Positions 33,361 through 33,444 of a DNA stretch of 33,444 nt are shown here, in pieces. The position numbers and the translations under genes were made by a program. How positions within the stretch are numbered: the first letter of the stretch is position 1; each line of letters opens with the position of its first letter. The stretch lies in NCBI GenBank assembly GCA_016934415.1, contig JAFGSW010000037.1:1-33444 (forward strand). The letters run 5' to 3'. The DNA is from Spirochaetales bacterium (GTDB taxonomy: Bacteria > Spirochaetota > Spirochaetia > SZUA-6 > RPPD01). The notes beneath the pieces were generated by a model, which saw nothing but the letters and a program-made list of their open reading frames with translations, was not told the DNA's origin and did no database searches.

Positions 33361-33390
33361 TTGGCCCAAGCGCCGCGAACAAACTATACT
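33361..33390 (+). promoter_or_regulatory. Candidate promoter of mnmG
   Basis: TTGGCC (33361-33366), an 18-base spacer, TATACT (33385-33390), 29 bases before the presumed mnmG ATG. The region 33300-33360 is AT-rich and holds the short inverted repeat CAAAT-AGTAAC-ATTTG (33315-33330). Confidence 0.45.
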
Positions 33391-33419
33391 GCTGAGGCAA
33401 AGAATGGATCACGAAATCG

Positions 33420-33444
33420 ATGGACTTTGATGCGATTGTAATCG
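33420..33444 (+). CDS. mnmG: Start of MnmG (partial, runs off window)
   Basis: ATG at 33420 is followed by MDFDAIVIG, the invariant N-terminal strand of MnmG (GidA) leading into its FAD-binding GxGxxG loop. Only 8 full codons are visible. Position directly after mnmE on the same strand supports the call. The ribosome binding site is weak (GGATC about 10 bases upstream). Confidence 0.72.

Overview
The window is about 33 kb of GC-rich bacterial chromosome, densely coding on both strands. There are no tRNA or rRNA genes, no transposon and no CRISPR array. The organism is a diderm: it has an LptD-type outer-membrane LPS-assembly protein, several lipoproteins and c-type haem proteins outside the cytoplasmic membrane. 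The core run phoH-pgpH-ybeY plus mnmE/mnmG and many class III cyclase/PAS signalling genes would suit a spirochaete (Spirochaetota). That placement is an inference and a phylogeny would be needed to fix it.

Layout. (1) 1-640: the 3' end of a protein with a polyserine tail, a rho-independent terminator and a long non-coding stretch with a perfect 17-bp hairpin. (2) 648-2943: an AT-richer ICMT/PEMT-like membrane methyltransferase followed by a phytoene-desaturase-like FAD oxidoreductase. (3) 3195-5617: a cassette of LsrF, a zinc-dependent dehydrogenase and a VOC/glyoxalase-fold enzyme, with no Lsr transporter, kinase or regulator in view. (4) 5598-6933 (minus): an Rrf2-type regulator and an EFR1-type flavodoxin/ferredoxin fusion. 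(5) 7035-9746: a soluble hybrid histidine kinase with four PAS domains. (6) 9978-13505: an envelope operon of SH3b protein, M48 metalloprotease lipoprotein and CHASE2 adenylate cyclase. (7) 13605-16172 (minus): a small lipoprotein, a 480-base gap rich in hairpins, and a membrane-anchored DUF362 protein. (8) 16340-25898: lptD, then phoH-pgpH-ybeY and a TPR protein. (9) 25885-29149 (minus): the oxidative pentose-phosphate operon zwf-opcA-pgl. (10) 29312-31854: a coiled-coil protein, then a cytochrome P460 lipoprotein coupled to an adenylate cyclase that carries its own CxxCH haem motif. (11) 31894-33444: mnmE and the first codons of mnmG at the window edge.

Working together: two adenylate cyclases with different extracytoplasmic sensors, one multi-PAS kinase and one Rrf2 regulator make this a signalling-rich region. 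The P460-cyclase pair is the best candidate for a little-described system, in which a periplasmic haem protein and a haem-c sensor cyclase are co-expressed. Several operon-head genes (kinase, rrf2, zwf, P460, perhaps mnmE) have a convincing -35/-10 pair only 5-14 bases before the start codon and no Shine-Dalgarno sequence. This suggests leaderless or very short-leader mRNAs, whereas most internal genes are coupled by ATGA/GTGA/TTGA overlaps or have good Shine-Dalgarno sites.

All function calls come from reading motifs by eye; no database search was run.
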